A stretch of DNA of 64,000 nucleotides. Source: Actinoplanes subtropicus (GTDB lineage: Bacteria; Actinomycetota; Actinomycetes; Mycobacteriales; Micromonosporaceae). The notes under the pieces were generated by a model. The model did no database searches. It was given only the letters and a program-made list of their open reading frames with translations, and was not told the DNA's origin. Shown here one piece after another: positions 18,945 to 26,513 of this stretch. Made by a program: the position numbers and the translations under genes. Where the stretch lies: NCBI RefSeq assembly GCF_000721705.1, contig NZ_JOJL01000016.1, positions 62,001-126,000 on the forward strand, given 5' to 3'. Positions within the stretch are counted from its first letter, which is position 1. The number at the start of each line of letters is the position of its first letter.

Positions 18945-19312
18945 GCGGAACGGCGGCGGACGAGACCACGGCGTATTCGCACTGATCGGAAAACCTCTCG
19001 GTGGCCGCATTCACCGCATCTAAGTCGAGATTGGACGCCCTTTTCCGGGATTTGCCCCTCTTCCGCGAACCGGACGAGCACCCCAAACGGCTCGGAGAGG
19101 CGCCGCCACCTGCGACTTTGCCGCCGTTGAGGCCTCAAGAGGGAGTAGGACTTGTTCCGTCACAACTTCAATTTCGACCCATTGGGTGATTAGCCGGCAG
19201 CGATTCTCGGCCCATGCTCACTGTCCGTAGTCGGCTGGCGGCAGCATTTCACCCGTTCCGGGGAAACGCAAAGAGCCGGCGCGAGTGCGCCGGCTCTGTC
19301 TTTCTCTCTTAC
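18945..19312. other. non-coding stretch with a strong hairpin terminator
   Basis: No convincing gene is seen here. The stretch ends in a perfect hairpin: AGAGCCGGCGC (19272-19282) pairs with 19287-19297 around a four-base loop. A T-rich run (GTCTTTCTCTCTT) follows on the plus strand. Its position next to the stop of the minus-strand gene at 19313 also allows it to end that gene's transcript. Confidence 0.6.
19272..19297. terminator. hairpin terminator, 11-bp perfect stem
   Basis: Stem 19272-19282 with 19287-19297, loop GAGT. Convergent position between the potassium channel transcript and the small zinc-ribbon gene suggests it serves both directions. Confidence 0.7.
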
Positions 19313-19504
19313 TCAGTGCTGTTGCGTCGTCGAGGCGAGCGAACGCTTGGGCCACGCCGCCCCCGATCCGCACCCCTCACAGGCGAGCTGGTTGCCACAG
19401 GCCGGGCACCAGTCGTTGGACCGCCGCAGATACCACCCCAGGGCCACCCCGCTCAGCAGGCTGAGCAGGCCCACCAGGGCCGCGACCGCCACGGCCCCGG
19501 TCAT
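19313..19504 (-). CDS. small membrane protein with zinc-ribbon-like tail
   Basis: A 63-residue product. An N-terminal membrane helix (VAVAALVGLLSLLSGVALGWYL) is followed by a Cys motif CPACGNQLACEGCGSG, consistent with one zinc-binding knuckle facing the cytoplasm. It starts at an ATG overlapping the stop of the gene before it (ATGA), so the two are coupled. The function is unknown. Confidence 0.55.
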   Translation of the reverse strand: MTGAVAVAALVGLLSLLSGVALGWYLRRSNDWCPACGNQLACEGCGSGAAWPKRSLASTTQQH

Positions 19505-19848
19505 GCCGCCGAGCCCCGCAGCGGGAGGCCGGCCGGGGTGATCCGCCGGCCGCGATCGCGCTTGTCCAGCGCGTCCTCCGAGGAGCGGGCCGTCACGTAC
19601 GGGGCGGTGAAGGTGTCGACGCCGGTGCCACGGTGGGCGCCGGGGCGATACGTCACGGTCACGGCGCGGGGGGAAGCCGCCTCGATGATCCCGGCGCGCC
19701 AGCCGTCGCGGTAGACCCAGACCGGGTCGGCGGGGTGGTAGCTGTCGGCGGGGGCCACATCGGCCGGGTCGCGCTGGGGTGGGGCGATCGTCGGCGTGAC
19801 AGGTGTCGTCGGCGTGGCGTGCGGAGGCGGGGACGGTGCCATGGACAT
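19501..19848 (-). CDS. uncharacterised protein, Pro-rich start and KOW/Tudor-like core
   Basis: A 115-residue product. Residues 1-35 are Pro/Thr-rich, then DPVWVYRDGWRAGIIEAASPRAVTVTYRP resembles a small SH3/Tudor-like barrel. The ATG at 19848 has GGAGGG nine bases upstream, so I prefer it to the longer frame that reaches 20049. The upstream extension instead contains the promoter-like element at 19996-20043. The gene is coupled to the small zinc-ribbon gene and diverges from the XRE regulator. Confidence 0.6.
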   Translation of the reverse strand: MSMAPSPPPHATPTTPVTPTIAPPQRDPADVAPADSYHPADPVWVYRDGWRAGIIEAASPRAVTVTYRPGAHRGTGVDTFTAPYVTARSSEDALDKRDRGRRITPAGLPLRGSAA

Positions 19849-19995
19849 CGAGATGACCCTCCAAATCTCGGGGACTCGGTCGTCAGGGTGACTTTGATAG
19901 CCATCCATCCGGTACGCGTCGGCCGAGAAGCCGAACTGTGTGGCACGCCTCGCCAGCCAGCACGGTGTGTCAACGGGCGGAGCGTTTCTGTCAGC

Positions 19996-20043
19996 TATCA
20001 TCCTCGCCATGCGGTGCGTCCGCAAGGCCGTCTGCACGTGCAT
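19996..20043 (-). promoter_or_regulatory. promoter/operator-like element, copy 1
   Basis: Read on the minus strand, this 48-bp element starts ATGCACGTGCA, continues GGCCTTGCG and ends in the minus-10-like GATGATA. It matches a plus-strand element at 21571-21618 in 37 of 48 positions without gaps. It lies about 150 bases before the start at 19848 and between that gene and the XRE regulator. Confidence 0.55.
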
Positions 20044-20174
20044 CCGCACCGGGCGAATGCTTCGAGCGTCACGCTCCGGAGATACGCTGGTGCTGTTTCG
20101 TTGCGGACGATCTCCCCTTTAGGATGCGTAGGGACTGCGGCCGGCAGCCCTGGACAGCGATGACGAGGAGTCAG

Positions 20175-21065
20175 GTGAGCGCGGGTTCGCAGGAGGAGGC
20201 ACCGGGCAGCGGCCCGACAGTGCTGCGCATCCTGCTCGGTGCCCAGCTCCGCCGTCTGCGGGAAACCAAAGCGATCACCCGGGAAGATGCCGGGTGGGAG
20301 ATCCGTGCCTCGGGCTCGAAGATCAGCCGGATGGAGCTCGGCCGAGTCAGCTTCAAGGAACGCGACGTCGCCGACCTGCTGACGCTCTACGGCGTGAACG
20401 ATCCGGACGAGCGCGAGGCGCTGCTCGTCCTGGCCCGCCAGGCGAACAACCCCGGCTGGTGGCAGCAGTACGGCGACATCCTGCCCAGCTGGTTCCAGTC
20501 GTACCTGGGGCTCGAGGCGGCCGCGTCGCTGATCCGTACGTATGAGATCCAGTTCGTCCCCGGCCTGCTGCAGACCCCGGAATACTCCCGGGCGGTCATC
20601 ATGCTCGGCCACGCCGGCGTGACGCCTGAGCAGATGGATCGCCGGGTCGAGCTGCGCCGGCAGCGCCAGCAGGTCCTCGACCGGCCGGATGCGCCGCAGC
20701 TGTGGGCGGTCATCGACGAGGCCGTGCTGCGCCGCCCGATCGGTGGCGTCGAGGTGATGCGGGCGCAGATCGAGGCCCTGATCGAGGCGGCGAAGAAGCC
20801 GAACGTACGGCTGCAGATCATTCCGTTCAACGCGGGCGGGCATGCCGCCGCTGGCGGGCCGTTCGCGATCCTGCGCTTCCCCGAGCCGGAACTGCCCGAC
20901 GTCGTCTACGTCGAGCAGCTGACCAGCGCGATCTACCTGGACAAGCGCGAGGACGTCGACCAGTACGCGATGGCGATGGAGCGGGTCTGCATCGACGCCG
21001 AGCCGCCGAACCACACGCCCGAGATCCTCGGCAAGCTCCTGCACGAGGTCGGCCGGCCGGCCTGA
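20175..21065 (+). CDS. XRE-family regulator with DUF5753 domain
   Basis: A 296-residue regulator. Residues about 15-75 are the helix-turn-helix (LGAQLRRLRETKAITREDAG, SGSKISRMELGRV). The rest is DUF5753, with WWQQYGDILPSWFQSYLGLE, FVPGLLQTPEYSRA and YVEQLTSAIYLDK. This is the common actinomycete XRE partner of DUF397 proteins (WhiJ-like systems that control development or antibiotic production). I use the GTG at 20175, four bases after GAGGAG; an ATG at 20160 lacks a site. Its DUF397 partner is convergent at 21255-21488. Confidence 0.9.
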   Translation: MSAGSQEEAPGSGPTVLRILLGAQLRRLRETKAITREDAGWEIRASGSKISRMELGRVSFKERDVADLLTLYGVNDPDEREALLVLARQANNPGWWQQYGDILPSWFQSYLGLEAAASLIRTYEIQFVPGLLQTPEYSRAVIMLGHAGVTPEQMDRRVELRRQRQQVLDRPDAPQLWAVIDEAVLRRPIGGVEVMRAQIEALIEAAKKPNVRLQIIPFNAGGHAAAGGPFAILRFPEPELPDVVYVEQLTSAIYLDKREDVDQYAMAMERVCIDAEPPNHTPEILGKLLHEVGRPA

Positions 21066-21094
21066 CGGCGTACGCCAGAAGGAAATCAAAGCGA

Positions 21095-21116
21095 GGGCCG
21101 CGGGGTGACGCGGCCC
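21095..21116 (+). terminator. hairpin after the XRE gene
   Basis: GGGCCGCG (21095-21102) pairs with CGCGGCCC (21109-21116) around GGGTGA, followed by TTCGTCGTTC. It lies 30 bases after the XRE stop. Confidence 0.6.
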
Positions 21117-21189
21117 TTCGTCGTTCGCGCGGCCAGGCGTTTGGCGGGGGGCCTTGGGCCGCGTGTCGAAGGATTGTCGGATTCGGCCC

Positions 21190-21221
21190 GGGCGTGACGC
21201 GGCTATGAGCGCGTCACGCCC
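21190..21221. terminator. bidirectional hairpin between convergent genes
   Basis: GGGCGTGACGC (21190-21200) pairs perfectly with 21211-21221 around a ten-base loop. It sits between the convergent XRE and DUF397 genes. Confidence 0.6.
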
Positions 21222-21254
21222 GGCGCCCTTCGCTTGGCTGCTCAGTGAGCGAGA

Positions 21255-21488
21255 TCAGAGCAGGTTGTCGAAGTCGCCGTCACGAACGCCCAGGATGAAG
21301 GCCTCGATCTCGGCCGGCGTGTAGATCAGCGCCGGCCCCTCGGGGTCCCGGGAGTTGCGCACGGCGACCTCGCCGGTGGGCAGCACGGCGCACTCGACGC
21401 AGTTGCCGCTGGGGTTGCTGCGCCGGCTCTTCTGCCAGGTGACACCGTCCAACTGGCCGGCGGGGATGCCGTTAACCGCGTGCGTCAT
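21255..21488 (-). CDS. DUF397 domain protein
   Basis: A 77-residue protein of the DUF397 family: WQKSRRSNPSGNCVECAVL, then VAVRNSRDPEGPALIYTPAE and the acidic end VRDGDFDNLL. DUF397 proteins are small partners of XRE/DUF5753 regulators in actinomycetes and can act as antitoxin-like or developmental modulators. The ATG has AAGGGAGC upstream. The gene is convergent with its probable partner XRE gene. Confidence 0.9.
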   Translation of the reverse strand: MTHAVNGIPAGQLDGVTWQKSRRSNPSGNCVECAVLPTGEVAVRNSRDPEGPALIYTPAEIEAFILGVRDGDFDNLL

Positions 21489-21567
21489 TCGAAGCTCCCT
21501 TGGTTTGCTCCGCCCGGGGATCGGCCGGAGGTGGTCTCTCGTGGCAACCGCCGCATCACACGTTGTG

Positions 21568-21618
21568 CAAATGCACGTGCATTTGGCCTTGCGTACTCAC
21601 GTGATTGTGAGCATGATA
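21568..21618 (+). promoter_or_regulatory. promoter/operator-like element, copy 2, with an 18-bp palindrome
   Basis: CAAATGCACGTGCATTTG (21568-21585) is a perfect palindrome, which fits a dimeric regulator. It is followed by GGCCTTGCG and ends with ATGATA. From 21571 to 21618 it aligns without gaps to the element at 19996-20043 on the other strand. It precedes the gene at 21748 by about 130 bases. Confidence 0.6.
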
Positions 21619-21747
21619 ACGCACGTACGGAACTCTATGGGTGTCACTAAGGGTGACATCTTTAAGTGACGGCTCGGTCGCGGAAACGGCGTCTGCGGCC
21701 TCGGCGATGGGCTCCCTGGCGGGGGCGTCCGAGCGAGAGGTGACGAG

Positions 21748-22002
21748 ATGTCCATACCCAACATCGGCCCCGAACATGTTGACCCGGGCGACCCCGATGG
21801 GGCGGAAACGCCGCGTCGGGGCAACCCGCCGCTCGTCTACCGAGACGAGCCACCGACCGATGACGTGCTCGCCGCGACGACCCGAGCCGCCGTGGTGACC
21901 CACCGATTTGGCGGCGTCAGGTATGCCCTGAGCCGCCCCGATGCCACGTCGGCCGCTCCTCGGCCGCCGGCCGAGGAGGGTGATTCCGACGCGCGCGAGT
22001 GA
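21748..22002 (+). CDS. small acidic protein of the XRE/DUF397 locus, unknown family
   Basis: An 84-residue acidic, Pro-rich product (MSIPNIGPEHVDPGDPDG; later AAVVTHRFGGVRYALSRPD). No family is recognised. The ATG has a good ribosome-binding site (GAGGTGACGAG). The end overlaps the next gene by 23 bases. The upstream promoter-like copy suggests control by the XRE regulator. Confidence 0.5.
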   Translation: MSIPNIGPEHVDPGDPDGAETPRRGNPPLVYRDEPPTDDVLAATTRAAVVTHRFGGVRYALSRPDATSAAPRPPAEEGDSDARE

Positions 22003-22351
22003 TCTGCTGCGTTGCGCGCGGGGCCGACGCGCCGGGCAGCTGCCCGGCCCGCCGGTGCCCGTCCCGACGGCGCTCATCTTCCGCGGCGGCCGCCTCGAGC
22101 CGCGCCTGCCCCGCTGGCCCGCGCACGAGTTCGCGGAGTCGGACTATCGTCATGGCAGCGGTACGCTTCGGTTACGCATTGTGCACGTCGCCTGGGAAAG
22201 ATCGGTCATCCGCGACGGCGCCACCTGGCTCCAGGCGGAGGCCGTCGAGCTCAACGAGGCCGGCCTGTGGGCCGGCCGCCGCCACATACTGATACGAGCG
22301 GAGTGCCTTCCGGCCCCGCTGGCGCGGAAGAGGCCGCGATTGCGGGTGTAA
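21980..22351 (+). CDS. uncharacterised small protein
   Basis: A 123-residue product from a GTG (VIPTRASDLLRCARGRRAG). The body has GPPVPVPTALIFRGGRLEPR and LRIVHVAWERSVIRDGATWL, a plausible small beta-rich fold. No family is assigned. It overlaps the preceding gene by 23 bases, so they are likely one transcript. The GAGGAG site is unusually close to this GTG, so the start is uncertain; an ATG lies at 21941. Confidence 0.5.
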   Translation: MIPTRASDLLRCARGRRAGQLPGPPVPVPTALIFRGGRLEPRLPRWPAHEFAESDYRHGSGTLRLRIVHVAWERSVIRDGATWLQAEAVELNEAGLWAGRRHILIRAECLPAPLARKRPRLRV

Positions 22352-22540
22352 CGCCGAAGCACCCGCAAGCGCCCTTTAAGGGCGCGCCCGACGCCGGTCG
22401 GGCGGTCTGGTTCCCCCGTGCCTGGCCGCCCGACCGGTCCACCCGCTGCCGAGTAACTCACGCCTGCTCGGTGGATCAGGGGGTACTGGCCGGGGACCGC
22501 TACCCAAGGGCGGTTCCCGGTCCGCCCCCGGCAATGTTCG

Positions 22541-24133
22541 TCAGGCCGCCGAGGCTCGGCCCAGCCGGGCGCCGGACCACACCACGCGATCGCGTCCGCC
22601 GTGCTTGGCGGCGTACAGGTGCTGGTCCGCAATGGACAAAAGCGCAGCTTGAGTCGGTTTCGCGGCGTCCGCGACGCCGGCCACGCCGATGCTCACCGTG
22701 ACCGGAACGCCCGCGGTGAGCGACTCCCAGGCGAAGCCCCGGAGCGTACGCCGGAGCCCGTCCAGCCGATCGACGGCCCGGGCGACCGGCGTCTCCGGCA
22801 GCACCAGCACGAACTCCTCGCCGCCCAGGCGCACCACGAATCCGTCCGGCGCGATCGCGGCCAGCTCGGTCTCCAGCAGCTTGGCCGCCTGCACCAGCAC
22901 CTGGTCGCCGACGTCGTGCGAGAGCTCGTCGTTGATCCGCTTGAAGTGGTCGATGTCGACGATCGCCACGGTCAGGCCGGGGTCGGTCGCGATCAGCCCG
23001 GGCAGCTGCTCGTTGAGGTAGCGCCGGTTGCGCAGGCCGGTCAGCGGGTCACGGCGGGCCTGCTCGCGGAACCGCTCGGCCTCCTGCCGGGCCTCGGCGG
23101 TCTCGAACATCACCTGCCTGGTCCGCGCCTGCGCCTCCCGCTGCAGCGAATACTGCCGCTGGTGGGCCTCGAAGAACAGCTTGTGCGTCGCGTACGCCTC
23201 GGCGAACTGGCCCTGGGCGGCGTGCAGCTCGGCCTGCTCCTGGTGCACCCGGACCAGCACGTTTCCGAGCTCGCGCTCCGCACAGAGCCGGCGGGACGCC
23301 GCCAGGCTGCGCTGGGCCCGGCCGTACGCGCCGAGGCCGCGCTGCGCCCGGGCCAGGGTCAGCAGGTATTCCGGCAGCGCGTCGGCGTCGTCCTGGTTGC
23401 CGTCGTTGTGCCAGTCGATGCAGGCGAGCAGGGTCTTCTCGGCCTCGGCGTGCTGCCCGTTCTCGATCTGGATGGCGCCGATCGTGTCCAGCAGCGAGGC
23501 GTCGAGCTCGAAGCCGTGCCGCTCGGCGACCTCCTGCAGCCGGGCGGCGAGCCGCTGGGCCGCCTCGTGCTGGCCGGCCGCGAACTCGGCGTACGCGTGA
23601 TTGTTCAGGACGGCGAGCAGAAGATCCGGACGGCCCAGGCGGATCGCCAGGTCGGCGGCCTGGCGGTAGCGCAGCCGGGCGGCGTCCATCGACCCGCTGA
23701 GGCTGAGCGCGTCGCCGAGCTTGGCCCGATGCCAGATCCGCATGTGGTCGGTCGCGGTCTCGTCGAGCAGCTCGACGCTGAGCACCGAATGCTCCAGGCA
23801 CTGCGCGGCATCGCCGAGGTGCCGGTGGATGTTGGCCCAGACCAGGTGCGTACGCGCGGTCAGCCGGCGGGCGTCGTGCTCGATCGCCCACTGGTGCACC
23901 TTCCAGATGCGCTGGGCCGCCTCGGCCACGTCGCCGGCCCGCATGTGCAGGTTGGCCTGGGCGAGCCGGGCTCGGGCGACGAGCAGCTCGTCGCCGAGGG
24001 CGCGCGCCTCCCGCTCGAGGTGGACGGCCCGCTCGAGCATCGCCGCGGCGTCCCAGTTGATCTCATCCTCGAGCTCCAGGAGAGCAGCGGATAATCGCTC
24101 CTCGTCCACCCGGTCCACCCCTCCCAACAGCAC
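22541..24133 (-). CDS. TPR-repeat diguanylate cyclase (GGDEF)
   Basis: A 530-residue cytoplasmic protein. Residues about 15-330 are helical TPR-like repeats (e.g. ARLAQANLHMRAGDVAEAAQ), then a coiled linker, then a GGDEF domain from about 360 (RRDPLTGLRNRRYL, VDIDHFKRIND). The active-site signature is GGEEF (437-441), compatible with c-di-GMP synthesis from GTP. The Arg of the RxxD inhibitory site five residues before the signature is not present (IAPD), so product feedback at that site is unlikely. The start could also be the GTG at 24106, which lies about ten bases after GGAGG. No membrane segment is seen. Confidence 0.88.
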   Translation of the reverse strand: MLLGGVDRVDEERLSAALLELEDEINWDAAAMLERAVHLEREARALGDELLVARARLAQANLHMRAGDVAEAAQRIWKVHQWAIEHDARRLTARTHLVWANIHRHLGDAAQCLEHSVLSVELLDETATDHMRIWHRAKLGDALSLSGSMDAARLRYRQAADLAIRLGRPDLLLAVLNNHAYAEFAAGQHEAAQRLAARLQEVAERHGFELDASLLDTIGAIQIENGQHAEAEKTLLACIDWHNDGNQDDADALPEYLLTLARAQRGLGAYGRAQRSLAASRRLCAERELGNVLVRVHQEQAELHAAQGQFAEAYATHKLFFEAHQRQYSLQREAQARTRQVMFETAEARQEAERFREQARRDPLTGLRNRRYLNEQLPGLIATDPGLTVAIVDIDHFKRINDELSHDVGDQVLVQAAKLLETELAAIAPDGFVVRLGGEEFVLVLPETPVARAVDRLDGLRRTLRGFAWESLTAGVPVTVSIGVAGVADAAKPTQAALLSIADQHLYAAKHGGRDRVVWSGARLGRASAA

Positions 24134-24147
24134 TCCGCTTACAAAGG

Positions 24148-25752
24148 CTAGCTCTCGGTAAGCGCAAGATCTTCGGCGCGCCCACGTGATCCATCTCGCG
24201 CCACGCCGGGTGAATCACCGGCGGGCTCCTCCGTGGGCTGGACGGCATCGACCGTCGAGCGCAGCGCCGTGGGCTTCATCAGCAGCGCCGCGATCACGCC
24301 GACCACCGCGATGGCCGCCGAGATCAGGAAGATGTGCCCGGTGGCGTCGCCGTACGCGACCCGGACCAGGTGCTGGATCGCGGCCGGCAGCGCGGAGAGG
24401 TTCAGCGTGCTCGAGGCGGACGCGCCACTCGCCGGAACACCGGCGGCCGCGAGCTCGTGGGTCAGGTTGTCGGTGACCCGGTGGGCCAGCACGGCACCCA
24501 GCACCGAGACGCCGATCGTGCCGCCGAGCGACCGGAAGAACGCCACCGTCGAGCTGGCCGCGCCGATGTCCTTCAGTGCCACCGTGTTCTGCACCGCGAG
24601 CACGAGGTTCTGCATCGTCATGCCGACGCCGATGCCGACCAGCGCCATGGCGCCGCCGACGTACCAAAGGCTGGTGTCGTGGTCGAGCAGCGAGAGCCCG
24701 GCGAAACCGCCGACCAGGATCAAGGTCCCGGCGACGAGGTACGGCTTGATCCGGCCGCTGATGCTGATCAGGCGTCCGGCGACGGTCGAGGAGACCAGCA
24801 CGCCGGCCATCATCGGGATGGTCAGCAGGCCCGCCTCGGTCGGGCTGTAGCCGCGGCCGATCTGGAAGTACTGGCCGAGGAAGACCGAGCCGCCGAACAT
24901 GGCCATGCCGACCGCGAGGCTCGCGATGATCGACAGAGCCGTCGTGGGCTGCTTGACGATCTGGATCGGGACCACCGGCTCGGCGACCCGGGTCTCCACC
25001 CGGACGGCGAGGGCGAGGATCGCCAGGCCGGCGCCGACCATCGCGTACGTCTGCCAGGAAAGCCAGGCGAACGAGCTGTCCACGAATGACACCCAGACGA
25101 GCAGCGTGCTCACGCCGAGGGCGATCAGCGTGGCGCCGACGTAGTCGACCTTGACGTTCTCGCGCTTGATGACCGCGAGGTTCAGGGTCTTCTGGAGGAC
25201 CACCAGCGCGATCACCGCGATCGGCACGCCGATGTAGAAGCACCAGCGCCAGCCCAGCCAGCTGGTGTCGACGATCAGGCCGCCGAGCAGCGGGCCGCCG
25301 ACGGTGGCCACGGCCATCACGCCGCCGAGGTAGCCGTTGTATCGGCCGCGTTCCCGCGGCGGGATCATCGCGGCGATCGCGATCTGCACGAGCGCCTGCA
25401 CACCGCCCATGCCCAGGCCCTGGAAGGCGCGGGCCGCGATCAACTGGCCGGCGGTCTGGCTCATGCCGGCCACCATTGAGCCGAGCACGAACACCACGAT
25501 CGAGATCTGGACCAGCAGCTTCTTGCTGTAGAGGTCGGCCAGCTTGCCCCAGATCGGGGTCGAGGCGGTGGCGGTCAACAGGCTGGCGGTGACCACCCAG
25601 GTGTACTGGGTCTGCGACCCGTCGAGCGCACCGATGATCCTCGGGAGCGCGGTGGAGACGATGGTCGAGCTGGCCATCGCCACGAAGAGGACCAGCAGGA
25701 GGCCGGAGAGGGCCTCCATGATCTGGCGGTGCGTCATGGGTTTCGTACTCAT
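24148..25752 (-). CDS. MFS drug/proton antiporter, DHA2 (EmrB/QacA-like)
   Basis: A 534-residue transporter with 14 predicted membrane helices. It has motif C-like VMAVATVGGPLLGGLIVD, motif A region GKLADLYSKKLLVQ and an early TTVSTALP-type segment (SSTIVSTALPRIIGAL). DHA2 proteins export drugs and antiseptics using the proton gradient. I take the ATG at 25752 (MSTKPMTHRQIMEALSG); an ATG at 25785 overlaps the operator palindrome. It diverges from the TetR gene at 25837, the classical repressor-exporter layout. The long tail after the last helix is acidic and probably flexible. Confidence 0.9.
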   Translation of the reverse strand: MSTKPMTHRQIMEALSGLLLVLFVAMASSTIVSTALPRIIGALDGSQTQYTWVVTASLLTATASTPIWGKLADLYSKKLLVQISIVVFVLGSMVAGMSQTAGQLIAARAFQGLGMGGVQALVQIAIAAMIPPRERGRYNGYLGGVMAVATVGGPLLGGLIVDTSWLGWRWCFYIGVPIAVIALVVLQKTLNLAVIKRENVKVDYVGATLIALGVSTLLVWVSFVDSSFAWLSWQTYAMVGAGLAILALAVRVETRVAEPVVPIQIVKQPTTALSIIASLAVGMAMFGGSVFLGQYFQIGRGYSPTEAGLLTIPMMAGVLVSSTVAGRLISISGRIKPYLVAGTLILVGGFAGLSLLDHDTSLWYVGGAMALVGIGVGMTMQNLVLAVQNTVALKDIGAASSTVAFFRSLGGTIGVSVLGAVLAHRVTDNLTHELAAAGVPASGASASSTLNLSALPAAIQHLVRVAYGDATGHIFLISAAIAVVGVIAALLMKPTALRSTVDAVQPTEEPAGDSPGVARDGSRGRAEDLALTES

Positions 25753-25783
25753 GTTCTTCAGCAACAACCGGCGAAGCTTGCGC

Positions 25784-25793
25784 ATTGCGCAAT
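25784..25793. promoter_or_regulatory. palindrome in the TetR/MFS intergenic region
   Basis: ATTGCGCAAT is a perfect 10-bp palindrome in the divergent promoter. A second imperfect inverted repeat (CTTTCTCATTGAGAAG, 25794-25809) lies next to it. Either could be the TetR operator. Confidence 0.45.
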
Positions 25794-25836
25794 CTTTCTC
25801 ATTGAGAAGCAAGTCACACGCCGGTACGCTTCGTCC

Positions 25837-26436
25837 ATGAGCACGACGGCGGAGCCGGGGCTGCGCGAACGGAAGAAGGCCGCCACCCGGCAGGCCCTGC
25901 ACGATGCCGCGGTCCGGCTGGCGACCGAGCACGGCCTGGATCGGATCACCGTGGAGGCGATCGCCGACGAGGCCGGCGTCTCCCGGCGTACGTTCTCGAA
26001 CTACTTCGGGAGCAAAGAGGAAGCGCTGATGTACGGCGACTCCCGCCGGATCCGGGGTTTGATCGAGGCGGTGCGGGCGCGGCCCACCGCCGAGTCGCCG
26101 TGGGCGGCACTCACCGCGGCCGCCGCCACGTTCAACGGCGAGCTGGGTGAGCTCGACGCCCGGCGGGTGGCGCAGAGCCGGCTGCTGCGGAGCCATCCGA
26201 CGCTGATCGCCGCGCAGGTGCAGACGTTCGCCGGGGTCGAACGCGAGCTGGCCGCCGAGGTGGCCGGCCGGATGGCCGAGGCGGACCCGCGAGGGATACG
26301 CGCGCGGATGACCGCCGCGGCCTTCCTGGCGGCGCTGCGGGTCTCGTTCAACATGTGGCTCGACGCCCCGGTCGGGACCTCGCTGTGGGAGATCGCGGAG
26401 GAAGCGCTGGCCAACGCGGGCCGCGGCTTCGCCTAG
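25837..26436 (+). CDS. TetR-family repressor
   Basis: A 199-residue regulator. The N-terminal helix-turn-helix reads ITVEAIADEAGVSRRTFSNYF (about residues 37-57), and the rest is a helical ligand-binding domain. It diverges from the DHA2 exporter gene, which it probably represses until a toxic compound binds (inference from layout). A strong terminator follows. Confidence 0.9.
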   Translation: MSTTAEPGLRERKKAATRQALHDAAVRLATEHGLDRITVEAIADEAGVSRRTFSNYFGSKEEALMYGDSRRIRGLIEAVRARPTAESPWAALTAAAATFNGELGELDARRVAQSRLLRSHPTLIAAQVQTFAGVERELAAEVAGRMAEADPRGIRARMTAAAFLAALRVSFNMWLDAPVGTSLWEIAEEALANAGRGFA

Positions 26437-26445
26437 CCATAGAAA

Positions 26446-26481
26446 GAGCGCGGCTCCGGGTGGGGGCCCGGAGCCGCGCTC
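26446..26481. terminator. 15-bp perfect hairpin between convergent genes
   Basis: GAGCGCGGCTCCGGG (26446-26460) pairs with 26467-26481 around a six-base loop. It lies between the TetR and chitinase stops. Confidence 0.75.
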
Positions 26482-26513
26482 CCCCTCCCTACTGGGGATG
26501 AGAGGAATGCTTC

